Origin: Syntrophaceae bacterium
GTDB taxonomy: Bacteria; Desulfobacterota; Syntrophia; Syntrophales; Smithellaceae
NCBI GenBank assembly: GCA_003142835.1
Contig: PLNU01000138.1
Coordinates: forward strand, 1-40,700
DNA length: 40,700 nucleotides
Direction: 5' to 3'
Of this stretch, positions 8,590 to 16,164 are shown piece after piece; the stretch's first letter is position 1; the number at the start of each line of letters is the position of its first letter. The position numbers and the translations under genes were made by a program. The notes below the pieces were generated by a model, which was given only the letters and a program-made list of their open reading frames with translations, was not told where the DNA came from and ran no database searches.

Positions 8590-8605
8590 TGGCATCATCC
8601 TTGCT
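8590..8605 (+). promoter_or_regulatory. Sigma-54 (RpoN) promoter of the second signalling operon
   Basis: TGGCATCATCCTTGCT matches the -24/-12 consensus almost perfectly: TGGC at 8590-8593 and TTGC at 8601-8604, with correct spacing. Start of transcription is expected near 8616, giving a leader of about 27 bases that contains GGAGGT before the ATG at 8643. Confidence 0.8.
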
Positions 8606-8642
8606 CATATATAGCACAAAAGTATTATGGAGGTGATTGATC

Positions 8643-9035
8643 ATGACGATTAAAAAGAAAATACTCCTAATAGATGATGACAAAGACTTCTTATTCGCCA
8701 CCAAGCTTATTCTGGAAAAGGGCGGATACGAGGTATTTATGGCGGAAGATGGAAAAACTGGAGTGGAGATGTGGAAATCCATATCTCCGGACCTGGCCAT
8801 CATCGACATGATGATGGAAACCTGGGGCGAGGGTTTCTCCGTATTGAACAAAATCCGCGCCACCGATATGGGGAAGGAAACGCCTCTTTTCATGCTGAGC
8901 GCTGTTGATCTTCAAGGTCCTTACAATTCCTTCGAACCCCCTCCGGAATTTCCCAAAATCAATAAGGTATTGCATAAGCCAATAAAGGCGGATGATCTTC
9001 TCAGATACATTGCTCAGGAATTGGGCGGCAAATAG
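8643..9035 (+). CDS. Stand-alone response regulator receiver protein
   Basis: This 130-residue single receiver domain has DDD at residues 11-13, phospho-acceptor Asp55 in LAIIDMMM, Ser in MLSAVD, and Lys in VLHKPIKADDL. It has an insert (YNSFEPPPEFPKIN) before the Lys, placed like the insert in the receiver at 4479, so the two are probably paralogues. GGAGGT at 8629-8634 sits 8 bases before the ATG. It is the first gene after a sigma-54 promoter and is followed 2 bases later by a receiver-kinase hybrid, its likely partner. Confidence 0.88.
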   Translation: MTIKKKILLIDDDKDFLFATKLILEKGGYEVFMAEDGKTGVEMWKSISPDLAIIDMMMETWGEGFSVLNKIRATDMGKETPLFMLSAVDLQGPYNSFEPPPEFPKINKVLHKPIKADDLLRYIAQELGGK

Positions 9036-9037
9036 TC

Positions 9038-10174
9038 ATGACGAACAAATCTGAAAAGCCCCTGATTCTGATTATCGATGATGAAGAGGCTCTGCGGGAT
9101 GGGTGCAGGCAGGTGCTGGAAAAGTGCGGTTACGCCGTGCTTACGGCCGAGCAGGGAATCGAGGGTATCAATCTCGCGCGGGAACACGTGCCTGATATGG
9201 CCTTTGTTGATCTTAAAATGCCTAATATATCGGGGATGGAAATCATTGAAATCCTCTCCCGGGACATACCTGATATTGTTCTTGTCATGATCACAGGATT
9301 CGCAACCATTGTTTCGGCAGTGGAGGCCATGCAAAAAGGAGCTTACGACTATCTGCCCAAACCATTCAATCCCGATCAATTAAGAGCGCTAACAAAGCGT
9401 GGATTAGACCACCGCAACCTTAAAATCGAAACAAGGAAGCTCAGAGAAGAAAAAGACCAGATGGAAAAGAACTTCATCACTTTCGTAAGCCACGAAATGC
9501 GTTCTCCGCTTGTCGTTATCCGGCAATACATTGAGGCGCTAAACGAAATAGCGGGAGACCGCTTCGACAAAGACGTCAGGGAAATCATTGAACGATGCAG
9601 AAAGCGCATCCAGAGTCTCGAGGAAATGGTTGAACATTGGCTGGACATCAGCCGCATAGAGAATGGAACCCTGGCACAGCAGAAAGTCTCTTTAAGCTTA
9701 GCTTCCATCATTTCCCGGAGCGTGGAGGAAATGACCCCTATCTGCCGGAAGAGGGGAATTTCTCTGGAAACAAATATTCCCAAAAAATTACCCCAGATAA
9801 CAGGAGACGCGGAAAGTCTGGTACGGGTATTCACCAATATTATCGGCAACGCGACAAAATACACTCCGGGGGAAGGCAAAATAACTGTTTCTGCCCAACA
9901 CGACGAATATTACACCACCGCCAGCATAGCGGATACGGGGATGGGCATTTCCCCAGACAAGCTTTCGTTGATTTTCGAGCCTTTTTTCAGATGCGGCGGA
10001 AAAAATGAAAAACACAGCGGTTCCGGCCTGGGATTGACTTTCTGCAAAAAAATAATGGAATCCCACAAAGGCTGTATCGCAGTTTCGTCAAAGGAAGGCG
10101 AGGGAACGACGTTTGTGCTAACATTTCCTGCCCAAATTAATCCGGCACGAAAAGCGTCCGGGGCAATTTCTTAA
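9038..10174 (+). CDS. Soluble hybrid: receiver domain - histidine kinase
   Basis: This 378-residue protein has an N-terminal receiver (DDEE at 14-17, phospho-acceptor Asp58 in MAFVDLKMP, Lys in YLPKPF). A short coiled linker (about 125-145) leads to HisKA with FVSHEMRSPLVV (His152) and an ATPase domain with NIIGNATKYTPGEG, DTGMGI, IFEPFF and GSGLGLTFCKKIM. No membrane helix or separate sensor domain is present, so its kinase is probably controlled by phosphorylation of its own receiver. That makes it an intermediate in a phosphorelay rather than a primary sensor. The start is 2 bases after the stop of the preceding receiver gene. Confidence 0.9.
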   Translation: MTNKSEKPLILIIDDEEALRDGCRQVLEKCGYAVLTAEQGIEGINLAREHVPDMAFVDLKMPNISGMEIIEILSRDIPDIVLVMITGFATIVSAVEAMQKGAYDYLPKPFNPDQLRALTKRGLDHRNLKIETRKLREEKDQMEKNFITFVSHEMRSPLVVIRQYIEALNEIAGDRFDKDVREIIERCRKRIQSLEEMVEHWLDISRIENGTLAQQKVSLSLASIISRSVEEMTPICRKRGISLETNIPKKLPQITGDAESLVRVFTNIIGNATKYTPGEGKITVSAQHDEYYTTASIADTGMGISPDKLSLIFEPFFRCGGKNEKHSGSGLGLTFCKKIMESHKGCIAVSSKEGEGTTFVLTFPAQINPARKASGAIS

Positions 10175-10235
10175 ATTTATTTGAAGAGTAATACCATTTC
10201 AGGTAAGCTAATTAAAAACATTAAAGACAATTTAT

Positions 10236-10451
10236 ATGAAATACTACGATGAAGAAAGCTATCGTTTTCATAAAAATGATGTTTCGGACAGATGCTTTTG
10301 CTGCAATCAAAATGCGCCGAGATTGCTGATTGTCCGGCATATTGAAAGTAACATGCTGGTTCACCTCTGTCCGGAATGCATGGTAAATAATAGTTCGGAT
10401 TATCTTTTGGACAACACAAGGCCATGGCTTGGCGCGAAAAAGAAGACATAA
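10236..10451 (+). CDS. Small cysteine-rich hypothetical protein, possible zinc binder
   Basis: This 71-residue frame has two cysteine pairs, CFCC near residues 20-23 and CPEC near residues 45-48, the spacing of a small treble-clef or zinc-ribbon fold. No family was recognised. It follows the receiver-kinase gene by 61 bases on the same strand and could be the last gene of that transcript. No good ribosome site precedes the ATG, which lowers confidence. It ends 27 bases before the terminator stem at 10478-10512. Confidence 0.45.
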   Translation: MKYYDEESYRFHKNDVSDRCFCCNQNAPRLLIVRHIESNMLVHLCPECMVNNSSDYLLDNTRPWLGAKKKT

Positions 10452-10472
10452 TATATCAATTTCAACTAAACA

Positions 10473-10512
10473 AAAAAAGGAGGCTTGGAGTGTTTCGCTC
10501 CAAGCCTCCTTG
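10473..10512 (-). terminator. Strong intrinsic terminator of the fdnGHI-like operon
   Basis: A 14-base-pair perfect stem, AAGGAGGCTTGGAG (10478-10491) with its complement at 10499-10512, closes a 7-base loop. On the plus strand the stem is preceded by a run of A (10473-10479), which on the minus strand becomes the T run after the stem. It therefore terminates the minus-strand operon whose last gene stops at 10549. It may also slow plus-strand transcripts arriving from the signalling genes. Confidence 0.85.
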
Positions 10513-10548
10513 AAAGTTTTAAATAGTTACTTCCAGCCTATCGTCGTC

Positions 10549-11202
10549 TTACTTCTCCCCGTCGGAAACGATCAGCGTTCCTTGATGCTCCATTTCTTTG
10601 AGCCATTTGGGGTGTTGCTTTTTCAGCCAGGCTCTGGTTACCCAGCCGCTAATCATGGCTGAAACCGACCCGGGTGAGCCAATCGTCCCTAAATATAAAT
10701 GGACGAAGAAAAAGGCGAAGATAATTAAAAATCCCAATACATGCAATGGATACGTCCAGCGCAAGAGCTCTATCCCTAAAGGAAAGTATGCGGTAAACCA
10801 CATAAAAAAACCGGTGATAAGCATGATCACGCCGAAAAAGGCGACGGTAAGGAAAAACATCTTCTGTCCGGGATTATATTTCCCGACTTCCGGCACTTTG
10901 TCCACATGCCACAAATAACCGCCTGCCGTCATTATCCAGTCAATATCTTCCGGAAAGACAAAAATTCCGGCTTCTTTCCACCACATCAGCACTGCCAGAA
11001 CAAGCGAAATGCCAAAAACCAAACCGGTATAATTATGCACCAGTTTAAGCCCTTTCAATCCTCCCATAATTGCCCCGAAGAAATTGAGCGATTGATACAT
11101 CATCCCTAATCCCGTGAGGCACAGCAGTAAGCAGGAAATAGCCATTAGCCAGTGGACAAATCTTTCATATCCTGAAGTCGCTTTAATTAGTCCTTTTTTC
11201 AT
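10549..11202 (-). CDS. fdnI: Formate dehydrogenase-N gamma subunit, cytochrome b556 type
   Basis: This 217-residue integral membrane protein has four hydrophobic helices, as expected for FdnI/FdoI. Histidines likely to ligate the two b hemes are seen in ERFVHWLM (first helix), KLVHNYTG (second) and the last helices (YPLHVLGF, FFVHLYLG). In this family it anchors the periplasmic alpha-beta dimer and passes electrons to the quinone pool. Start ATG is at 11202, directly after the beta-subunit stop. It is the last gene of the minus-strand operon before the terminator at 10473-10512. Confidence 0.9.
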   Translation of the reverse strand: MKKGLIKATSGYERFVHWLMAISCLLLCLTGLGMMYQSLNFFGAIMGGLKGLKLVHNYTGLVFGISLVLAVLMWWKEAGIFVFPEDIDWIMTAGGYLWHVDKVPEVGKYNPGQKMFFLTVAFFGVIMLITGFFMWFTAYFPLGIELLRWTYPLHVLGFLIIFAFFFVHLYLGTIGSPGSVSAMISGWVTRAWLKKQHPKWLKEMEHQGTLIVSDGEK

Positions 11203-11203
11203 A

Positions 11204-12010
11204 CTATTTCCCTCCCTGCGTCTTTTCGTCTTGTATTACTTCTTCGGGGTCGGGTCTTTTGGGCCCGTGCAGAACATAATGGAGAAAAGAACCTCCGATT
11301 ACGCCACCCGCAGCCAGCAGACTGAGTGGCTTTAACCAACTCTTCCAAAGAGTAACAGAAAGCGGCACTTTGGGATTTTTCTTAATGCCATCGTAAACAT
11401 CCGGCTGCTCTTTCAAAATATACATAAAATGAGTTCCCCCGACAAACTTATCGCCATAGGTAGATGCGACAACTCCCAAATCCTGTTTACGTTTGGCGGC
11501 AGCGCTCATTATAGCTTCTTTATCACCCCATTTGAGGGCTCCGGTGGGACAAGCCTTGACGCAAGCCGGATCCAAACCATTGGTAATTCTGCTTTCGCAC
11601 ATATCGCATTTGTAAACTTTCTCCGTTTTTGAATCATAACGGGGAATCTCAAACGGACAGGCTGCAACGCATTCTTTGCAGCCGATGCACTTTTCCCGGT
11701 CCATGCCCACGGTTTTAAAATCCTTATTGTAATAAAGAGCGCCACTGGGGCAAACCGTCACGCAGGCAGCATTGGTGCAATGCATGCACGCTTCTTTGCG
11801 GAATAGCCATTTTACGTCGCCATTAGGATCAACATAATCCTGATAGTGAATAATCATATAAGTGTTTGGCTGCAAAGAAGGTGGATTCTGGTAAGTGCCT
11901 GTCGGTACAGTCTGGCCGGCCTTCAGCCCATTCCACTGCTTACAAGCAAGTTGGCAGCCGCGACAGGCGGTACATTTGGAAGCATCGTATAATTTAATTT
12001 TCTCGGCCAT
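11204..12010 (-). CDS. fdnH: Formate dehydrogenase-N beta subunit, four [4Fe-4S] clusters
   Basis: This 268-residue iron-sulfur protein has four cysteine groups: CTACRGCQLACKQW near the N terminus, CMHCTNAACVTVCP, CIGCKECVAACP, and CDMCESR with DPACVKACP. A single C-terminal membrane helix (LSLLAAGGVIGGSFLHYVL) matches the FdnH/FdoH design, with the body carried to the periplasm together with the Tat-exported alpha subunit. It conducts electrons from the alpha subunit to the cytochrome b subunit. It starts 2 bases after the alpha-subunit stop. Confidence 0.92.
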   Translation of the reverse strand: MAEKIKLYDASKCTACRGCQLACKQWNGLKAGQTVPTGTYQNPPSLQPNTYMIIHYQDYVDPNGDVKWLFRKEACMHCTNAACVTVCPSGALYYNKDFKTVGMDREKCIGCKECVAACPFEIPRYDSKTEKVYKCDMCESRITNGLDPACVKACPTGALKWGDKEAIMSAAAKRKQDLGVVASTYGDKFVGGTHFMYILKEQPDVYDGIKKNPKVPLSVTLWKSWLKPLSLLAAGGVIGGSFLHYVLHGPKRPDPEEVIQDEKTQGGK

Positions 12011-12011
12011 A

Positions 12012-15000
12012 TTACTTCACCCCCTTCTTCACAACATTAACCATGAAAGCTTTCGTCTCAGGTATCATGGTGTTGGCGTCGCCGATGGTCGAAGTCAAGA
12101 GATTCGCCGCATCACCGAAGGTATTGACTTCCGGCTTCTTATCATTAGGTTGATACTTCCTGTCGGCTGTCGTGATCCAGCCGTAATGCCAAGGTATACC
12201 GACCTCATGAATCGTATTTCCATCAATGTTAAATGGTTTAAAACGGGGAGTAACAATTGCCGTTGCTTCCACTTCACCACGCGCGGACTTGACTATACAT
12301 TTGTCACCGCCCGCGATACCTCTTTCTTTGGCCAATTCCTGGCTTAACTCCACAAACATACCCGGCTGCATTTCCGCAAGCCAGGGACACCAGCGGGTAA
12401 GAACGCCCGTCTGCCAATGTTCACTAACTCGATAGGTACTGCAGATGAAGGGGAACCGGGGATCGCAACTGGCTACACCGGAATAAACATCCAGATCGGA
12501 GCCTACTCCACTCGCGTCAAAACGTTTGATGACGGGGTTGTTCTTCTGAGGCGACATGATGTTCTTCTCCACGGGGCACTCCAGAGGTTCGTAGTGCTCG
12601 GGAAATGGTCCATCTACCAAACCCGGGCCATAGAGGCTGGCCACACCGTCTGGTTTCATAATAAATGGCGGTCTTCCTGAACCTGGATTGCCGACGCCAT
12701 CGGGAACATCACCGGTCCATTTTTCACCGTCCCATTTAATAACAGCACGGCTTGGATCCCAAGGTTTCCCGTTCAAATCCACGGAAGCACCATTGTAAAT
12801 TATACGGCGGTTGACAGGCCATGACCAGGCCCATTCGGAATAAAGGCCGATACCGGAGGTATCTTTCGTTCCTCTGCGCATAGCCAGATTACCCTTTTCG
12901 CCTACCGAACCACAATAAACCCAACAGCCTGACGAAGTGGAACCATCAGCCTGGAGCCAGGCAAAAGTCGGAACAAGATCACCCTTTTTAAATTCCTTGA
13001 ACTCACCTTTCTTTGTCGGGTTTTCCAGCCTCTTATTTTCCAAGAAGTAGCCATTAATCTCCTTGGCTACAGTCCGCGGATCATAGTGGAATTCATGACC
13101 CACTTTTTTGCCGTAGGGCCAGGTAAGTTTCGTTATCGCTTCTTTTCCCGGGCCGCCTTGCTTAGCATAGAGTTCCCGAACCTTGAAGTAAAGCTCACTC
13201 ATAATATCCCCATCGGGTTTGGATAAACCAACGGGACTTACAGCCTTGTAGCGCCATTGCATCAAACGGCTGCTATTAGCTATGCTGCCTTCCTTCTCAA
13301 TAGAGGAAGCACAGGGAAGCATGAATACCTCTGTTTTAATCTTGGCGGGATCCATTCCCGGGCCTCGCCAGAAGGAGCCGGTTTCGTTGTCGAACAGGTT
13401 GACGTTGACCATCCAATCGAGCTTGGTCATTGCCTGACGGGTTTTATTGGAATGGGCGCCGCTACATGCCGGGTTCATGCCCCAGGCAAAGAAGCCGGTG
13501 AACTTGTTTTTATACATCTGGTCGAAAATCATAAGCCAGGAGTAATTGGCACCGTCATCGAGTTTAGGCATGATTTGATAGGCATCTTCAATGGTCAGAT
13601 TTTCCCCATACATGGAACGCAGGAAACTTGCGGAATATTTGGGAGTATTTTTCCACCAGTTGAGGCTGTCCTTCTCCTTTGTTGTCGGTGTTCGTTTTTC
13701 ATTAAAATCTTTGAGTGTCTTGAGCGATGCCGTAGGAGCGCCTAGATAGCCGGGCCAGATATGGAAAAGAAGCCCGTGATCAGTAGAGCCTTGAACGTTG
13801 GATTCTCCTCTCATGGCCGCGACTCCGCCGCCGGCAATACCCATGTTGCCGAGAAGGAGTTGAATAATACACATCGTCCGAATATTTTGAACGCCCACGG
13901 TATGCTGGGTCCAACCCATTGCGTACAGCTCAACACCGGCCTTATCAGGCCTCCCTGTAGAGCCATAAATTTTGTAAACTTCCAGCAATTTTTCTTTGGG
14001 CGTTCCGGTAATCCGGGAAACAAGTTCCGGAGTATAACGGGAATAGTGCTTCTTCAGCAGTTGGAAAACGCAGTTTGGATCTGTAAGTGTCTTATCTTTT
14101 TTAATAACACCGTCCGCACCTGTCTGGTATGCCCAGGTGTCTTTTTCATACTTACCGTCCGTCAATCCGGAAAAGACTCCCTTGTTTTGTCCCGGCATTT
14201 TCAACGCCGGATTCACCAGGAAAGAGGCATTGGTGTAAGTGAGCACGTATTCATGCTGGATGAGGTTTTTCTCTAAAATATATTTGATCATACCGCCTAA
14301 GAAAGCGATATCGGTACCTGACCGCAGTGGGGCATAAAGATGAGCTTTAGCGGCCGATTGAGTAAACCGCGGGTCTACGCAGATCAGTTTTGCACCTCTC
14401 TTATCTATAGCCTCCTGAATCCATTTAAAAGAAATAGGATGGTTGGAAGCCGGATTGCTTCCCATAATCAGAATTACATCACTGTTTTTAAAATCATTCC
14501 AGGGATTGGTCATTGCGCCGCGTCCGAACGACTCTGCCAGAGCCGGTACAGTTGGGCTGTGTCAGATACGGGCCTGATGTTCAATATAGACCAGACCCAA
14601 CCCCCTTAAGAATTTTTGGTACGTAAAGCACTCTTCAAGATCCAGCGCGGCGCTGCCTACCGAGGCAATTCCTTCGGTGCGGTTGACAACTTCGCCCTTA
14701 TCGTTTGTCTTTTTAAAGCTGGCATCCCTGCTTTTCTTGACGTTTTTGGCAATTTTGTCTAACGCCCATTCCCATTCAACTTCCTTCCATTGGCTAGCAA
14801 AAGGCGCCCGGTAAAGCGGTTTGTCCAAGCGGTTCTCGTTGACAGCCATCTGATAGATAGAGCCGCCCTTGCTGCATAAAGAACCCTTGTTAATGGGACT
14901 ATCGGGGTCCCCCTCTGTATTGATGACCTTGCCATCGCGTACGGATACAATAATACTGCATCCCACAGAACAGTAAGGACAAACGGTGGTGGTTTCTTTA

Positions 15001-15119
15001 GCGTATTTGATCTTCAACGGCTGGGCATGCGCGGCTATCGGCTTCAGGCTTATGCCTAAACCGCTTACCGCCATTACGGCGCCGGATATCTTTAAGAAAC
15101 CTCTTCTGCTGACATTCAT
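12012..15119 (-). CDS. fdnG: Formate dehydrogenase-N alpha subunit, selenoprotein with Tat signal (in-frame TGA = Sec186)
   Basis: This 1035-residue molybdopterin formate dehydrogenase has the length of E. coli FdnG (about 1015). The N terminus is a twin-arginine signal, SRRGFLKISG followed by a hydrophobic stretch and AHAQ, so it works outside the cytoplasmic membrane. The [4Fe-4S] motif is CPYCSVGCS with the last cysteine in GSLCSKGG. The TGA at 14562-14564 (minus-strand sense) lies in EHQARI-U-HSPTVPALAESFGRGAMTN, the family's selenocysteine position followed by the catalytic histidine. A gene caller would split it into 185- and about 833-residue pieces. It lies 26 bases after the TetR gene and 1 base before fdnH. 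With fdnHI it would oxidise formate, or run in reverse during syntrophic growth; direction cannot be read from sequence. Confidence 0.94.
14534..14564 (-). promoter_or_regulatory. Selenocysteine codon and SECIS-like hairpin in fdnG
   Basis: After the TGA (14564-14562, minus strand) a hairpin can form with CTG-TA-CC (14551-14545) against GG-CAG (14538-14534) and loop GGCTCT. The TA bulge on the 5' side recalls the bulged U of bacterial SECIS elements, and the loop starts 17 bases after the TGA. The hairpin is weaker than that in fdhA and the loop is GCTC rather than GGTC. Confidence 0.6.
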
Positions 15120-15145
15120 CGCTTATTCTCTCCTTTCTTCAGGAT

Positions 15146-15778
15146 TTACTTTTTTAGTCCTTTAATTATAATATTTAAACTATTCTTAACCGTTGAATGG
15201 ATTGTTTCTGCGCGTTTTGCTGGGTTTCCCACAAATAGATAAAGGGAAATAACTCCGTTGAGTAACCCCCAAATTGCATTTTGCGCCTGTCGTATATTGA
15301 TTGTTGGCAAGAACTCACCGGAATCAACGCCTTTTTGCAGTATTTCAGAAACGAAATGAATGTTGTCATTTGTAGTCTGAAAGAGTTGAGAATTTTGTTC
15401 ATCTGTAAGAATCATGTCGTCCGCATGCAGCATGAATGTCATAAGTATTCTGAAGAGTTCATTATCATTCAGAAAATAATTAATATAATTGTCCGCATAT
15501 TCCAACAGAAGTTCCGCAGCCGGCGCTTCCTTCGCCGAAAACTTATTCTTCAAGTCTTCAAAAGCGGCAATATTATCGTTAATCAATATTTGGGTGTATA
15601 TTTCCTCTTTGCTTTTAAAATAAAGATAGACTGAACCCTTGCTGACTTCAGCTTTGGCAGCAATGTTATCAACGGTCACAGATTTGAAACCTCGATCGAA
15701 AAAAAGTTTACGCGCAGCTTTTAAAATCGCGCTTCTCCGATTTTCTCTTTCTTTTTCTCTTCTTTCCTGTGAGCTCAT
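15146..15778 (-). CDS. TetR family transcriptional regulator, upstream of fdnGHI
   Basis: This 210-residue protein has an N-terminal TetR helix-turn-helix (about residues 15-58: ILKAARKLFFDRGFKSVTV, then DNIAAKAEVSKGSVYLYFKSKEEI) and a divergent ligand-binding C-terminal half. The start at 15778 (MSSQERREK) is preferred over 15796 because AGGGG lies 8 bases before it and inside the longer reading. It runs into fdnG with only 26 bases between, so it is probably co-transcribed with the formate dehydrogenase. A TetR-type palindrome at 15852-15876 lies upstream, suggesting autoregulation and joint control of the operon and possibly of the divergent gene at 16165. The ligand is unknown. Confidence 0.87.
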   Translation of the reverse strand: MSSQERREKERENRRSAILKAARKLFFDRGFKSVTVDNIAAKAEVSKGSVYLYFKSKEEIYTQILINDNIAAFEDLKNKFSAKEAPAAELLLEYADNYINYFLNDNELFRILMTFMLHADDMILTDEQNSQLFQTTNDNIHFVSEILQKGVDSGEFLPTINIRQAQNAIWGLLNGVISLYLFVGNPAKRAETIHSTVKNSLNIIIKGLKK

Positions 15779-15851
15779 CAAATATATACCCCTCATTATA
15801 TAAATTTTAACAAAACTAAGGCAAATTTATAAAAGTATTGCCAACATTCAC

Positions 15852-15876
15852 TTTGCCTGACCTTCAGTCAGGTAAA
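15852..15876. promoter_or_regulatory. Candidate TetR operator palindrome
   Basis: TTTgCCTGAC-cttca-GTCAGGtAAA is an interrupted palindrome centred at 15864. The arms CCTGAC/GTCAGG (15857-15862, 15867-15872) are perfect apart from the central bases, and the flanking TTT/AAA also pair. The site is 74 bases upstream of the TetR start and in the shared region with the divergent gene. Size and symmetry fit a TetR dimer site; binding is inferred. Confidence 0.55.
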
Positions 15877-16021
15877 CGAGTATATTATTATTTAAGCCAT
15901 GTCAAGAAAAAATAATACTGAAAAAATAACCAATAAAACTAGAAAAATTAAACTGTTATTTCATGTTAAACTGTTTTTTGAAAATAAGATTTTTATATTT
16001 GCCGGCACCCGAAATTTAAGC

Positions 16022-16085
16022 GCTGATTACAGATATAAAAGACTGTGTAACTGAAATTTCAGGATATGGATATACAGTAATCAGC
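16022..16085. repeat. Inverted repeat enclosing a 12-base palindrome
   Basis: GCTGATTAC at 16022-16030 is the exact reverse complement of GTAATCAGC at 16077-16085. Between them lies the perfect palindrome CTGAAATTTCAG (16051-16062). The structure lies 80-140 bases before the start of the gene at 16165, so it may be a leader structure or a protein-binding site. Function unknown. Confidence 0.4.
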
Positions 16086-16164
16086 CTATTGCCTCCCGTT
16101 ATTTTCTTGACTAAAGCTACTGATTTATGCAATAAACCATCAAAAATATTTAGGAGAAAAACAT

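Larger units (their letters stand above)
15779..16164. other. 386-base divergent regulatory region
   Basis: This region separates the minus-strand TetR-fdnGHI operon from the plus-strand hydratase/dehydrogenase gene. It holds the palindrome at 15852-15876, a possible inverted-repeat structure at 16022-16085, and AT-rich sequence. A CTGACC-N18-TATATT pair at 15857-15886 could be a plus-strand sigma-70 promoter overlapping the palindrome, but this is weak. No gene is seen. Confidence 0.6.

Noticed and set aside
12012-15119. Two separate genes or a pseudogene for the FDH-N alpha subunit
   Set aside because: The interrupting TGA is at the selenocysteine position, directly before the catalytic histidine; the fused length equals FdnG.
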